Positions 1 to 11,309 are shown, counted from the stretch's first letter. The stretch: DNA of 64,000 bases from Cryptomeria japonica (GCF_030272615.1 NC_081414.1:520618185-520682184); one strand, 5' to 3'. The notes: generated from the sequence alone by a model not told the origin. Translations and numbers: made by a program.

Positions 1-975
1 GATTCAAATTCTTTCTTTCCCTCTTCATTCCATTTAAATGTTTTCTTTTCACTCATCAGGTTTACAATGTACCTAGTGGTTTCTGCAAAATCTGGAACGA
101 ATCTCCTCAGAAAATTTACCTGTGCAAAGAAATATCTGACTGCATTTTTGTTTGATGGTAGACTTGGCTACTGAATTGCCTTTACCTTCTCAAGGTCCAC
201 TCTTACTTCTTCTTTAGAGATGATATGACCAATAAATTTACCTTTTGTCACCTCGAATACTGACTTCTTTGGATTCAATGACACTCCATGTTCATGGCAC
301 CTTTGCAACACTTGCCTCAAATCTCTCAGGTGATTATTTCTTCTCTTCGAGAAGATGGTTAATTCATCAAGATATACAACAATTATCTTATCTTTCAAAT
401 GACCAAAAGATAAGTCCACAGCCCTCTAAAAGGTCACCCCTGCATTGATCAGACCAAATGGCATCCTGTTATAAGTGAAAATACCCTAAGGAGTAATGAA
501 GGCAATTTTATGTTGGTCACTTTCTAAAACATTGATCTAATTATAACTAGAAAAGCTGTCAAGCATGGACATCATATCTGAACCTGAAACCGTTTGCAAA
601 ATATGATCCATAGCAAGTAATGGGTAATTATCTTTGAGACTAGCCTGATTCAGGTTCCTATAGTCCACGTAAATTCTTATTTCCCCAATTTTCTTCTGGA
701 CAGGAACAATGTTGGCTATCCACATAGAATGGTGAATAGGGTATATAATCCTGGCCTTCAACATTTTTTCTACTTCCTGAAACATTGCTTCAGCTACTTT
801 ATGATTGAAATTCCTAAGCTTTTTCTTGAAAGGACTCACTTCAGGCTTCAAAGGAATGTGATGTTGAAATTTTCCTTCCCTAAAGTTCTTCAGGTCATTG
901 TAACACCAAGCAAAAAAATCTTTGTATTCCAGTAGGAGAGCAATGAACCTTTCTTTGTCTACAGGTGTGCAACAT
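1..975 (-). pseudogene. Reverse transcriptase of element A, broken, runs off window
   Basis: Read on the minus strand from about 975 downward. The N-terminal connector (FFAWCY, then IPLKPEVSPFKKKLR) is typical of plant gypsy pol just before RT. Then come the fingers (EKMLKARIIYPI), the VDYRNLN block near 655, the first catalytic aspartate block (SMLDSFSSYN near 545) and the YLDEL block near 370. The usual YxDD is changed to LDE, so the second aspartate is lost. Stops and small indels near 420-530 split the frame, and a one-base slip near 975 separates it from the upstream RNase H segment. The RT C-terminus, any further RNase H and the integrase would lie to the left of the window. Confidence 0.85.
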
Positions 976-979
976 TTTC

Positions 980-1849
980 CTAGATTTTATACTTGGGATC
1001 TTCCTCAGTGCCAATGTTAATTCTTTCATAACCTCTAATATCTTGGACTGTAGGAATCTGTTCATCTTTTCTTTTCTTACAATCATCATGGCGATCAAAG
1101 GGACATTCTAAAGAGACCAAACCTTTAGGAATCTTATTCCCTTTTAACTGCATAACTCCATCACTCAGTTGTTTGGCCTGCTCTAGTGAAAACTCTTTAC
1201 ATTCCGCATCTGACCCTTCAAAGAATGTAGTAGTGAATGTCTCTATACATTGCATGAAATTGTTAATTTGTTTATCATTTTCAAAGACCTGCCAAAACTC
1301 AGAGTTATCAGGAACACTAGGTTGATATATCAGCTCCACTCGATAAGTATCATTGGTAAACTCAAGATGAGGAATCAATAGAGAAGTTGATACTGCTAAA
1401 GAATCTACTTTGGAATTTTGTTCTTTTGGAATGGACTCAATATAAAATGCATCAAAATCTTCAATTTCATCCCAAGCTCTGTTTTGGTAATGCTTCAATC
1501 TCTCATTTTTTACATTGAACAATCCTCTGACATGTTTCACAAGTAACTCTGCATCTCCCTTGACTTGGAGAAGCTTTACTCCCAACTTTTTTGCTTCGAC
1601 TAATCCCAACAATAAAGCTTCATACTCAGTCATATTATTTGTGTTCTTGAATTCTAGTTTAAAAGAAAAAGGAATGTGAATACCAAAGGGAGGAATAAGA
1701 ACTAACCCTGCACCAGAACCTAACCCTGCAAAACTCCCATCAAACTCCATTAGCCATAAATTTTCTTCTGCCTCCAGTTGTGACATATTTTCTACAACTT
1801 CATTATCAGATAAAATCATGTAAGTCCTGAATTGACATTCATGATACAA
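980..1849 (-). pseudogene. Plant-type (archaeal-like) RNase H domain of element A, upstream of RT
   Basis: A 289-codon open stretch. An RNase H fold of the plant retroelement aRNH type is visible in its N-terminal half. The four acidic positions are present in order: D in MEFDGS (near 1740), E in TEYEAL (near 1635), D in KGDAEL (near 1560) and D in KVDSLA (near 1405). The GSGAGLVL turn is also canonical. The C-terminal half (ECPFDR..., then the GYERINIG block) is a linker that leads into RT. The family removes the RNA strand of RNA-DNA hybrids during reverse transcription. Its place between protease and RT is unusual; in Tat elements the extra RNase H normally follows the RT-linked one. No start codon is expected because it is part of a polyprotein. 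Confidence 0.75.
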
Positions 1850-2165
1850 AATTTGAGCCTTTGGATTGTTAGAGGGAAAAACAGTAAACTTAGATTTAGG
1901 TTCAAGCTACAAAATGACTCGTTGTTTTCCTATAGGAATAGTGTCTTGAGACCAATCAATCTTTATCTCACCTCCTAAGTCTCTATAGAATGTATGAATT
2001 AGTAACATGCCATAGCTTGCAGGGATATCAGCTATTAAATAGTTAGTTTGATTCTTTTATTCGGGTGAGCAGAAGAGACTACTTGAGCATCTTTGATCTG
2101 TCCTAATAGGGGTATTTGCTTGGAGTCCATTGAATAACATCTGCCAAAGGTTTTTTCAAGGATAA
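1850..2165 (-). pseudogene. Protease C-terminal part of element A (left of the insertion)
   Basis: Minus-strand reading gives the retropepsin C-terminal block ADIPASYGMLL near 2010-2040, followed by LGGEIKIDW and an IPIG motif, as in Tat-type proteases just after the flap and second conserved region. One frameshift lies near 2045 and a stop (TAG) near 1910. The fragment begins exactly at the edge of the nested chromovirus; its other half is at 9945-10460. It runs into the RNase H domain without any RT in between. Confidence 0.7.
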
Positions 2166-3743
2166 TGGTGTAGGGTCACTAGGACATGTGTCTACTTCAT
2201 TTTTACATGTGTCTACATCATTTTAATTCATGGTTGTGCTTAGGAATAGAATGTGCAATGTGTGTGTTTGAAGGTCTATTGATTAGGTCTAGATAGTGTA
2301 ATAAGCCTTGAGGCTCCAAGGTGTGTCAACTTGGTCAAAGGCCTTGTATGGGAATTTTATATCTTTTTTTGGTAATTAGGGTTCTCCAACATGTGGTAGG
2401 TTCATTCTTGACCTTTGGTGTGAAGGCAAGACCGAATTGTAGAAAGTTGACAAAATTTGCAAAGTTACATTATTGTCTTAAGCAACTTTTCTTGCAAGAT
2501 TTTGAAATGTGGTTATCCCAATGGTTAGTTGGTTGATTGTATGTGTTGGAGGTAGTTGGAGGAGTTCCTTGGTGTGATATAATCCTATAGGAATGATTCC
2601 TATTGGTTGGAGATGATATTGATTGAATTTCTTGTCTTCAAAGCAAACCGTTATTGTGATTTCCTGCATTCTTCTTGAGTTTTCTGTTCTTGCATAATTC
2701 CTTGTGAATGGTGGGCATGAATTAAAAAATTGGCAATTTGTAGTAGAGGTTCATCGATTTTGATTTGATCCAATGTTTTGAATCCTTCGGGTTTGGAAGG
2801 AACTAGATTTTCTATCCCACTGGCCTGACAAAACCCTGAAAATCGGGGTTTGGATGCAAACAGTGACACAAATCAACATCTCTCTATGGGATCAATCTTA
2901 AACCTGGGAGGATGTTGATTTGATTTGTATACTAGATGTTCTGGTGGTTTTGGAGACAGGAAGTTCCATTTGTCTTTCCTAAGTGATTCCCTAGGCTTGG
3001 CATCTCTCATGTGGCCAAGCCTATGTAGTAGGAAAAGAGGGTGGAAACCTTAAACAACAGATTGAAGGATGGTCAAAATTGGTATGAGAAGGACCCTTGG
3101 ACAAGTACAGACCCTTGGAAAGTGTTATCCTTTCTTTCCTTTGTGGCTGGTGAAGGTTTTGAGAGCTTAAACCCCAATACTAGCTATAAGAGACTAAATA
3201 GGGTCAGTAGGGTTTGACCATCCGTACTCAAAACCCAGATGCAGAAGTTTGGAATCTTGTAGAATGCCAAAAAGGGTATTCAAATATAAAATTTATTTAG
3301 GGGGTTGTTCAGGTAGGTTGTGAGAAAAATCAACAAAAGTCCAAATGGAGGGCTAATTGCTTGTAGGCCTATATCCTAGGTCCAAAAGGGGAAAAGATAC
3401 AAAGGGCTAGTAAACACCCATCTAAGGGGTCAATTTTAGTGAAAATGCCATATAACACATGTGAAAATACCCACATAGGTTAAATTCCACATTTTGAGTA
3501 AAGATCCTATTGCTTGGGGTTTGGGGTTGTCAAGTGTCCTTGGTTGAAGGGTTGGAACCTTCAGGGTAGGAGACTCCTTGTCAGTTGTGAGTTGTCCTGA
3601 GTGTAGAGATCCTTGGGAAGGATCTAGGGAAAGCTCTAGAAACCTTGAGAAGGTTAAAGACATTGGTCCATTGGGTGATACCAAGTGGAGACCCTTTTTG
3701 AGTAAAAACTAAGAAACTAATATAACATCCCAAACCCTCTTCA
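2166..3743 (+). repeat. 5' LTR of element B
   Basis: Starts TGGTGTAGGG and ends about ...CCCTCTTCA (an end at 3746 is also possible). It matches 8403-9944 along its length with many substitutions. It contains about 48 bp (about 2455-2505) that the 3' LTR lacks. The LTR would carry the promoter and the poly(A) signal; I could not pick out a convincing TATA box. Confidence 0.85.
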
Positions 3744-3749
3744 TCATGT

Positions 3750-3761
3750 TGGTATCAGAGC
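3750..3761 (+). other. Primer-binding site of element B (tRNA initiator Met)
   Basis: TGGTATCAGAGC lies a few bases after the 5' LTR end. This is the standard complement of the 3' end of initiator methionine tRNA, used to prime minus-strand DNA synthesis in many plant LTR retrotransposons. Confidence 0.9.
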
Positions 3762-3783
3762 TATACCAAAAGTGGAATAGTGT

Positions 3784-4830
3784 ATGTCAGACTCAGAATT
3801 CGGAGAAGAGGCTGATACAATGCCTCCTAAGGCAATAAACCTAGAGGCCATCAAGAAGATGGTAGAGGAGTTGCTTGAAGAGAAACTCAAAGAGACTGGA
3901 CAATCCAAGGGAAAGGACAAAACTTGTGATGATGAATCAGAAGAGGAGAATGAGGAGTAGGAGGCTATTCCTTAGAATATGACACCTAATCAAAAGATGT
4001 TCTTGGATGCCCTGAAATTAGTAAATAGGGATAATTTGGAAAGTCTACCTATCTGTAGCAGTATCCTTAATGGAGAAGAGGTTCTTGAATGGATAGAAGC
4101 ACTCAATAACCACTTTTAGTACAAAGAGGTCCCAGAGGAGAAAAGAGTGAGTTTGGAAAAGTCTAGACTCAAGGGGTCTGCCTTGTTGTGGTGGAAAGTG
4201 CTACAGGAAGAAAGGGTGAACATAGGGAAGAAGAAGATATCCTCTTGGGAGAGGATGAAGAACAAAATCAAAGACCAATTCCTACCGATAGACTATGAGG
4301 TTCAGATGTATAAGAAGTTGCAAAATATTAGACAGAGGGAGTTGGATGTGAATGCATATACCGAAGAATTTTACAAGCTAAGTCTTAGGTCCAAGAAGCA
4401 TGAAAAAGAGGAAGAGAAGGTGGCTAGATACCTAAATGGGTTAAGGAAAAATATCCAAGATGAGATCAACATCATGGCTCTGGAAAATATGCACAAATGC
4501 TTCCAATTGGCATTGAGGGTGGAAGATAAGATAAAGAGGAGTGGAGAACAAAATAATAGAGGAAGAGGTGGTAGAAATTTCAGAGGTAGAGGAGGCTTTG
4601 GAAGAAGGAATGTTCCTTTTAAAAATGGTGATTCTAACCAGCAAGAGTCCAATGGAGAGTTCAATAACAAGAATGGAGGCTTTAGAGGAGGAAGAAGACC
4701 TTTTTAGAGGGGTAGGAAAGGAAATCAAGGTAGAGGAGCTAGTTTTTTCACTGGTAAATGTTATAATTGCAACTAAGTGGGTCACACTATGAGTAGATAC
4801 CCAGAAAAATATTATAGCTCACAAGGACCA
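3784..4830 (+). pseudogene. gag of element B (capsid and nucleocapsid), with stops
   Basis: A start ATG at 3784 follows the primer-binding site by 22 bases, and the frame runs on into pol. An acidic N-terminus ends at the first stop (TAG, 3958). The retrotransposon gag core follows (LKGSALLWWKVL near 4168, then YTEEFYKLSLR near 4360). A Gly/Arg-rich tail (RGRGGRNFRGRGG near 4565) leads to a degenerate CCHC zinc knuckle at 4759-4800 (CYNCN, a TAA stop, VGHTMSRY) whose last Cys has become Tyr. In-frame stops at about 3958, 3973, 4117, 4705 and 4774 kill the protein. The protein would form the virus-like particle. Confidence 0.88.
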
Positions 4831-4959
4831 GAAAGAAGGACTCAACTTGTGCAAGAAGATGATGGACAAAGTGTCAATTCACCCACAGGAAATGTAGGTC
4901 CTACCTTGGATGGAGAAAGCCTTATTCCAAGGAGAATGTTTTTGAAGGTACCCTAATAC

Positions 4960-5290
4960 AAAGAGCCCCCACAAAGAAAGTCACTCTTCAAAACTACTTG
5001 TAAGTCTCATGGTAAGGTTTGCAAAGTGATTGTTGATTCTGGATCCACAGAGAATATTGTTTCTTTAGAAATGGTAGAGAAGATAAAATTGAAAAGGTTA
5101 CCACATGTGAGTTCTTATAGAGTGTCTTGGCTTAACAAAGGGTAGCATTTAGTAGTAGATGAAAAAACTTGGGTAGATTTTGAAATGGGGGACTATAAGG
5201 ATAGGATCTTGTGTGATATCCTTCCAATGGATGCTTGACATGTATTGTTAGGTCGCCCTCGGCAGTATGATGTAAAAGAACAATATGATG
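4960..5290 (+). pseudogene. Aspartic protease of element B
   Basis: The same frame as gag reads VIVDSGSTENIVS with the catalytic DSG at 5035-5043, and further on the HVLLGRPRQYD block near 5239-5270. Both are standard for chromovirus proteases. In-frame stops occur near 4954, 5143 and 5236. It would cleave the Gag-Pol polyprotein. Confidence 0.85.
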
Positions 5291-5489
5291 GTGAGAAAAT
5301 TGTGTATGTCATTACCAAGAATGGTAGATACTTTAGGATGGATCATTTACCTGAGCAAGGGGAAGAGAAGATTGTTAGTCTACATGTCATGTTGCTTAGT
5401 AGAAAGGAGTTTTTGGAAGTCCTCAAACAAGAAGAGATCCAAGGCTATTCTTTAGTTTTAAACCCAAAAGATGAGTCCAAGCAAGGAAA

Positions 5490-6366
5490 TGGTGAGAAAG
5501 GAGAGATTCCTAGTGAAGTGCAAGCCATGTTGGATAGATATAAGGGAGTGGTGGCCAAAAACATGCCTAATAATTTGCCTCCCATCAGAGAAATTAGTCA
5601 TCAAATTGATCTAATCCTTGGAGTGACCTTGCCTAGTAAAGTTGCCTACAAGATGACTCCTAGTCAAAATAAGGAGATAGAAAGACAAGTGCAAGACCTT
5701 TTGGATAAGGGGTTAATTAGGAAGAGTTTGAGCCCATGTGTTGTACCCACTGTGTTGGCACCAAAAAAATATGGAACATGGAGGATGTGCACTGATTTTA
5801 GATCCATCAACAAGATCACAATTAGGTACTGTTTTCCTATGCCTAGAATTGAATACCTAATGGACTATCTTGGAGGGTCATGCTAATTTTCAAAGATTGA
5901 TTTGAAGTTAGGTTACCATCATATCAGAATCAAACCTGGTGATGAGTGGAAGACAACCTTTAAAACCAATTAGGGCTTATATGAGTGGATAGTGATGCCA
6001 TTTGGCCTCACAAATGCACCTAGTACCTTTATGCCCCTTGTGAATGAGGTATTGGCAAAGTTTATTGGTAAATTTGTTATTTTTTATCTTGATGACATAT
6101 TGGTGTTTAGCATGTCCAAGGAAGAGAATTTGAAGCATTTGGATCAGGTTTTGAGGAAGCTTCATAAGGAGAAATTGGTAATCAATCTAGAGAAGTGTGA
6201 GTTCATGAAAACTGAGTTCGTGTATCTAGGCTTTATAGTTCCAAATGGATGTTTGAAAATGAATCTTTCTAAGGATGATGCTATTGTAAATTGGCCTACA
6301 CCTAGAACAATAGGTGGTGTTAGGAGCTTTCATGGTTTGTCTACTTTTTTATAGAAATTTCATCAA
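5490..6366 (+). pseudogene. Reverse transcriptase of element B
   Basis: The connector (LPPIREISHQIDLI near 5575) is followed by MTPSQNKEIERQV, WRMCTDFRSINKIT near 5780, KIDLKLGYHHIRI near 5898, [12 protein letters not shown] near 5995 and the catalytic YLDD at 6085-6096. The active site is intact. Stops interrupt at 5884 (TAA) and 5971 (TAG), and a frameshift in a T run near 6345 moves the reading out of frame before the RNase H domain. The order and the GLTNAPSTF block are typical of chromoviruses. Confidence 0.92.
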
Positions 6367-6900
6367 GGGCTTTAGTCATATTTTTGCTCCCATCCTTAAC
6401 ACTATAAAAGGAGGAATCAAATGCAAGTTTGAGTGGACTTAACAAGCATCCAAAAGCTTTGAGATTTTGAAGAGGAAGGTTGGAGAACTTCCCACCTTGA
6501 GGCTCCCTATTCTTGATCATCTTTTTACAGTTGAATGTGATGCAAGCAAGCAGGCAATAGGTGCAGCCATTAGTCAAGAAGGACATTCGGTGGCATTCTT
6601 TTCAGAGAAGTTGAATGAGGCTAAACAAAGGTATTCAACCTATTATTTGGAGCTTTATGCCATGGTGCAGGCACTCAAAAAGTGGCACCATTACCTTCTT
6701 CCAAAAGAGTATTGCTTATATTGATAACCATGCATTGAGTTTTCTTAATGGGAAAGAGAAGTTGAACCAAAGGCACATCAAGTGGGTTGAACAACTCCAA
6801 CCTTACACCTTTACCATCAAGCATGAGAAGGGTGTGACTAATAAGGTTGCAAATGCTATGAGCAGGAGAACCCTAATGGTCCAAGAAATTCAGTTGCAAA
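6367..6900 (+). pseudogene. RNase H of element B
   Basis: The reading continues in a second frame: FTVECDASKQAIGAA with the first catalytic Asp near 6537, then YLELYAMVQALKKW near 6650. A further frameshift near 6720 moves it to the third frame for DNHALSFL and the final block KVANAMSR, in which the usual Asp of VADALSR is changed to Asn. It is the RT-linked gypsy RNase H that digests the RNA template. Confidence 0.88.
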
Positions 6901-6929
6901 GTGTTGGTGTTGATTCTCTTAAGGCCATG

Positions 6930-8120
6930 TACAAGGAGGATCATGATTTCAAGGATGCATATGATGTATGTACTAAGTTTTTTGAATCTTTTCATGTTGA
7001 GTTTTCTGATTTTATGTTGCAGGATGGATTTCTCTTCAAGGGAAATCAATTATGCATTCCTCAATGTTCTATGAGGGAGAATATCATTAGTGAGAAACAC
7101 AATGGCAATCTTGGAGGTCATTTTGGTTTGGACAAAACCTTAGAGAAGGTATCAAGGTTTTATTTTTGGCCTAAGATGCCAGTAGAGGTAAGAATATTTG
7201 TGGAGCATTGTCCTATTTGTCAAAGGGGAAAATTTGTTTCAACCAATGCTGGTTTGTATCAGCCTTTATCGATTCCTACTAGGCCTTGGGAAAGCCTTAG
7301 TATGGATTTTGTACTTGGATTGCCCAAAACTCCTAGTGGGTTTGATAGTGTCTTTGTAATTGTTGATAGGTTCAGCAAGATGGCTCATTCTGTGCCATGT
7401 AAATGCACAAATGATGCATCTCATATTGCAGGTCTATTTTGCAAAGAAGTTGTAAGGATACATGGATTACCTCTCAATATTGTGACTGATAGAGACTCCA
7501 AGTTTGTTGGTCATTTATAGAGGACTCTCTGGAAGAAATTAGGTACCAATCTGTCATTTTGTTCAGCATACCACCCTCAGACTGATGGGAAAATTGAGGT
7601 GGTTAATAGACCCCTTGGAAATCTCCTTAGATGCCTTACCATGCAGCATTGACAAAGTTAGGATTTAGTGATTGGACAAGCTGAATATGCATACAATGAT
7701 TCAGTCAATAGGAGCATAGGGAGAAGTCCATTTGAGGTTGTGTATGACTTACATCCCAAAGAGATTCTTGAACTTAGAGATCTTGGAGGCATGGACAAAA
7801 GGAGTGCCCAAGAAGAAGATTTTGTTTTCACCATGAAGGAGATCATGAACAAGTTAAGGCTTCACTTCAACAAAGTACTGATAAATATAAACTCAGAGCC
7901 GATGTTAAGAGGAGAGATGTTCAGTTCAAAGTAGGGGTTTGGTGATGTCTTACCTAAGGAAAGAAAGGTTACCTAAAGGCCAACCTTCTAAATGCTCATG
8001 AAGAAGATAGGTCCTCTCCGGGTGGTTCATAAGTTTGGCAACAATGCATATGAAGTTGAACTTCTAGTAGACTTGGGAATATCTCCCATCTTTAATGTAT
8101 GTGATTGGACAGCCTTGAAA
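6930..8120 (+). pseudogene. Integrase of element B
   Basis: The N-terminal HHCC zinc site is visible: H in SEKHNGN near 7095, H in GGHFG near 7120, and CPICQ near 7210. The DDE core follows: first Asp in SMDFVLGLPK near 7300, second in IVTDRDSKF near 7485, and Glu in GKIEVVNRPL near 7593. A TAG stop at 7518 and further stops near 7650, 7934 and 7989 break the frame. The C-terminal GPLRVVHKFGNNAYEVELL block near 8010 is the usual GPY/F-type module before the chromodomain. Confidence 0.9.
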
Positions 8121-8179
8121 GGATCCTTGAAAGATGCAGCACCTAATTCATCTCTTGAGGAAGAAGATGTAGAGTGGAT

Positions 8180-8381
8180 GAAGGATCTACCGCTTAGCAA
8201 ACCATTGGAATTGGAGTGCATTCTTGACTCCAAGGTGATCAATCAAACAAGGAAAGGTGTGTACAAAGGCTATCCAGTCAAATGGAAGAGGCTTCCTGAG
8301 TCTGAAGCTACTTGGATTAGTGAAAGTGATATCCTCAAGCATGGAACCACAATCAACCGGTTGGCAACTCAAGGGACTTGA
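8180..8381 (+). pseudogene. Chromodomain at the integrase C-terminus of element B
   Basis: The segment ECILDSKVINQ, then YKGYPVKWKRLPESEATWI and a final ESDILKHG-like helix, matches a chromodomain of chromovirus integrases (YLVKWKG...TWEP pattern). These modules guide integration to particular chromatin. The frame ends with TGA at 8379, about 20 bases before the 3' LTR, so this is the true end of the pol frame. Confidence 0.88.
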
Positions 8382-8392
8382 GTTTTCTTGTC

Positions 8393-8400
8393 AAGGGGAG
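8393..8400 (+). other. Polypurine tract of element B
   Basis: AAGGGGAG lies two bases before the 3' LTR start at 8403. This is the expected primer site for plus-strand DNA synthesis. Confidence 0.8.
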
Positions 8401-8402
8401 TA

Positions 8403-9944
8403 TGGTGCAAGGGCACTAGGACATTTGTATACTTAATCTTGACATGTGTCTACTTAATTTTGACATGTGTCTACATCATTTTTATTCATGGTTATGCTTA
8501 GGAATAGAATGTGCAATGTGTGTGTTTGAAGGCCTATTGATTAGGTCTAGATAGTGTAATAAGCCTAGAGTCTCCAAGGTGTGTCAACTTGGTCAAAGGC
8601 CTTGTATGGTAATTTTATATGTATTTTTGGTGTTTAGGGGTCTAAAACATGTGATAGATTCATACTTGACCTTTGGTATGAAGGCAAGACTGAATTGTAG
8701 AAAGTTGACAAATGTGGTCATCCTAATGGTTAGTTGGTTGATTGTATGTGTTGGAGGTATTTGGAGGAGTTCATTTTTTTGATATAATCCTAGAGGAACA
8801 ATGCCTACTAGTTGGAGATGATATTGAATGAATTTCTTGTCTTCAAAGCAAATTGTTATTGTGATTTTCTGCATTCTTCTTGATTTTTTTGTTCTTGCAT
8901 AATTCCCTATGAATGGTGGGCATGAATTAAAAATTTAGAAAGTTGTAGTATAGGATCACCATCCTTTTGGAGTTGATCTAAGGTCTTGAAGTCTTTTGGT
9001 TTTGAAGGAACTGAATTTTCTATCCCACTGGCTTGACAAAACCCTCAAAACCAGGGTTTGGATGCAAACAGTGACACGAATCAACATCTCTCTATGGGAT
9101 CAATCTGAAACCTAGAAGGATGTTAATTTGATTTGTATAGTATATTTTCATGTGGTTTTGGAGGTAGGAAGTGCCATTTTTCTTTCCTAAGATTATGCCC
9201 TAGGCTTGACATTGCTCAAGTGGCAAGCCTATGTAGTAGGAAAAGAGGGTGGAAACCTTAAACAACAAATTAAAGGATGGTAAAACATGGCATGAGAAGG
9301 GTCCTTGGACAAGTTAAGACCCTTGGAAAGTGTTATCCTTTCATTCCTTTGTGACTGGTGAAGCTTCTGAGAGCTTGAACCCCAATACAGGCTAGAAGAG
9401 GCTAAATAGGGTCAGTAGGGTTTGACCATCCGTACTCAAAACCCAGATGCAAAAGTTTGGAATCTTGTAGAATGCCCAAAAGGGTATTAGAATATCAAAT
9501 TTATTTATGGGTTTGTTCAGGTAGGTTTTGAGAAAAAATAAGAAAAGTCCAAATGGAGGGCTAATTGCTTGTAGACCTATTTTCTAGGTCCAAAAGGGGA
9601 AAAGATACAAAGGGGTAGTAAACACCCATCTAAGGGGTCAAGTTTAGTTAAAATGCCATATAAAACATGTGAAAATACCCACATAGGTTAAATTCCACCT
9701 TTTGATTAAAGATCCTGTTGCTTGGAGTTGTTCGGTATCCTTGGTTGAAGGGTTGGAACCTTAGGGGTAGGAGACTCCTTGTTAGTTGTGAGTTGTCCTA
9801 AGTGTAGAGATCCTTGGGAAGGATCTAGGGAAAGCTCTAGAAACATTGAGAAGGTTAAAGACATTGGTCCATTGGGTGATACCAAGTGGAGACCCTTTTT
9901 GAGTAAAAACCAAGAAACTGATGTAACATCCCAAACCCTCTGCA
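8403..9944 (+). repeat. 3' LTR of element B
   Basis: Starts TGGTGCAAGG and ends ...CCCTCTGCA. It aligns with the 5' LTR at 2166-3743 but has many substitutions and lacks a block of about 48 bp. It is followed directly by the protease gene of host element A. Confidence 0.87.
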
Positions 9945-10460
9945 TTGGATAACCCCAACACTTTGGCTACTGCAGATGGCATGATATTATCTGATGCACC
10001 TAAGTTTATAATACAATTGTTTAATTTATGACCATTTATGAACAATGATATATAAAAAGGCTCAGGTTTTGACTCAAGGACAAACAAAGTATCATCAATT
10101 TGGAGAGTAGTTGTTTCAGGGGTCACTTCATGAGCGACGAGATGAGCTGACACATCACTTTGGGAAGACAATGTAGCATTTACTGACTATTGTACTCCAC
10201 TATATTGTAATACATTATTTCCTTTTACAAACTTAACAAGTATATCCAAATCTTTGGGATTTAATTTAAGATACTCAGCCCGTGTAATTTGGATCCGCGA
10301 GGATTTACAAAACTCTACAATATCAAATTAACCTTATATTTGTACAGATTTTACCAATTGAGGTTCTTGAGGCTTATGATCATTGTTATGAAATTTGGAA
10401 ACAATTTCCTTACCTTTAGAATTCACAGCATAGGATGAAGAGATGCCCTGAGGTTTTCCA
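9945..10460 (-). pseudogene. Protease N-terminal part of element A (right of the insertion)
   Basis: Minus-strand reading gives a linker (FDIVEFCKSS, then LKLNPKDLDILVKFV near 10230-10310) followed by the retropepsin start: FYISLFINGHKLNNC, then NLGASDNIMPSAVAKVLG near 9965-10020. The catalytic Asp of the D-[ST]-GA motif is replaced (LGAS), so the enzyme would be inactive. The fragment stops at the edge of the nested chromovirus and continues at 2165. Confidence 0.82.
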
Positions 10461-10462
10461 TT

Positions 10463-11010
10463 CTATTGATTCCTTGTCAGCATAGCACATGAAGGATCCT
10501 CTAAAGTAACCAAAATGTCACCTCCTCTTTCTAAATTTGACTCATACTCTAGGAAGTGGATTTTAGAGTTGCTACGTTGCCTAAAAGATTCTTCTTCACT
10601 CAATTCATTTGAAATCTCTTTATAACTAATCAACTGTGCATAACGCACCATTTCAGGACAAGAATTGCCATCATGCTCATCTATAAGATGAAAAACACAC
10701 TTACTTCCTTTTTGTGGTGGGGCTTCAATTGCCAGTCTTTGTTAGTGTTTGTACAAATAGCATCATCTTCATGTTGGATATCGATTATATCACAGGCAAC
10801 ATTGAATGCATTAAAGTGTTCATCAACCGTGGTCTTCCCATCACCACTAAATTTTGGCAAGTGATCTCTCGCTCCTTTGGGTAGAGCATTCAGATTTAAA
10901 CCCAAGTTCAGTGGACCTACTACAGCCCCCCAAGGATTGTTTGCTACCATTGGAAGAATGATATTGAGAGGGGTTAGGTTGATTATATTGGGTAAAGCAA
11001 TACCATGCAA
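10463..11010 (-). pseudogene. gag remnant of element A
   Basis: Minus-strand frames show the typical plant gag opening LPKFSGDG, then VDEHFNAFNVACDI near 10795-10870, and HEDDAICT. The central capsid helices that should follow are missing, so the gag core carries an internal deletion. A second frame (10463-10651) reads CPEMVRYAQLI and a charged linker leading to protease. No zinc knuckle could be recognised. Confidence 0.7.
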
Positions 11011-11291
11011 GGTTAGAGCCTGACAAACCGAGGATACAAGGAATGAAGAAGATGAAGAAGGAGGTCTACTTCTTGTTCATCTCTGAGGTGAAAAGGAGGA
11101 CTAAAAATTTAGGTTTTGTAATTCTTGAAAAATAGAGTCAACTATCCCTTCCTACCTTTGAGACCTAGCATATCTTCTTGACTCCAATCTGTCTATAGTG
11201 CAAAACTTTGATGGCACCCAAAAAGATTCTTAAAATTTGACAATCCAATTCTTGATATCCTATATTCAGGCGACCAGTCTTGTGATTTGAC
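11011..11291 (-). other. 5' leader of element A
   Basis: About 280 bp between the primer-binding site and gag on the minus strand. No open frame or other signal was seen beyond an acidic, Ser-rich stretch. It is the normal untranslated leader position. Confidence 0.5.
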
Positions 11292-11309
11292 TCCCCAGTA
11301 GAGTCACCA
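11292..11309 (-). other. Primer-binding site of element A (tRNA-Arg-like)
   Basis: The minus strand reads TGGTGACTCTACTGGGGA immediately inside the LTR end (ACCAACA at 11316-11322 on the minus strand). The TGGCGACTCxxCTGGGGA type of site is used by Ogre/Tat retrotransposons and matches tRNA-Arg. This fixes the orientation of element A and its 5' LTR boundary. Confidence 0.75.

Larger units (their letters stand above)
2166..9944 (+). mobile_element. Element B: complete but dead chromovirus (Ty3/gypsy) nested in element A
   Basis: Two similar LTRs (2166-3743 and 8403-9944) flank a primer-binding site, a single gag-pol frame ending in a chromodomain, and a polypurine tract. The element is opposite in orientation to its host. 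Host sequence GGATAA is present on both sides, the expected trace of target-site duplication, although the exact LTR ends are blurred by mutation: the right LTR ends ...CTCTGCA then TTG before GATAA, and the left one ends ...TTCATCA before the primer site. Many stops and at least two frameshifts show it is old. Confidence 0.88.
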
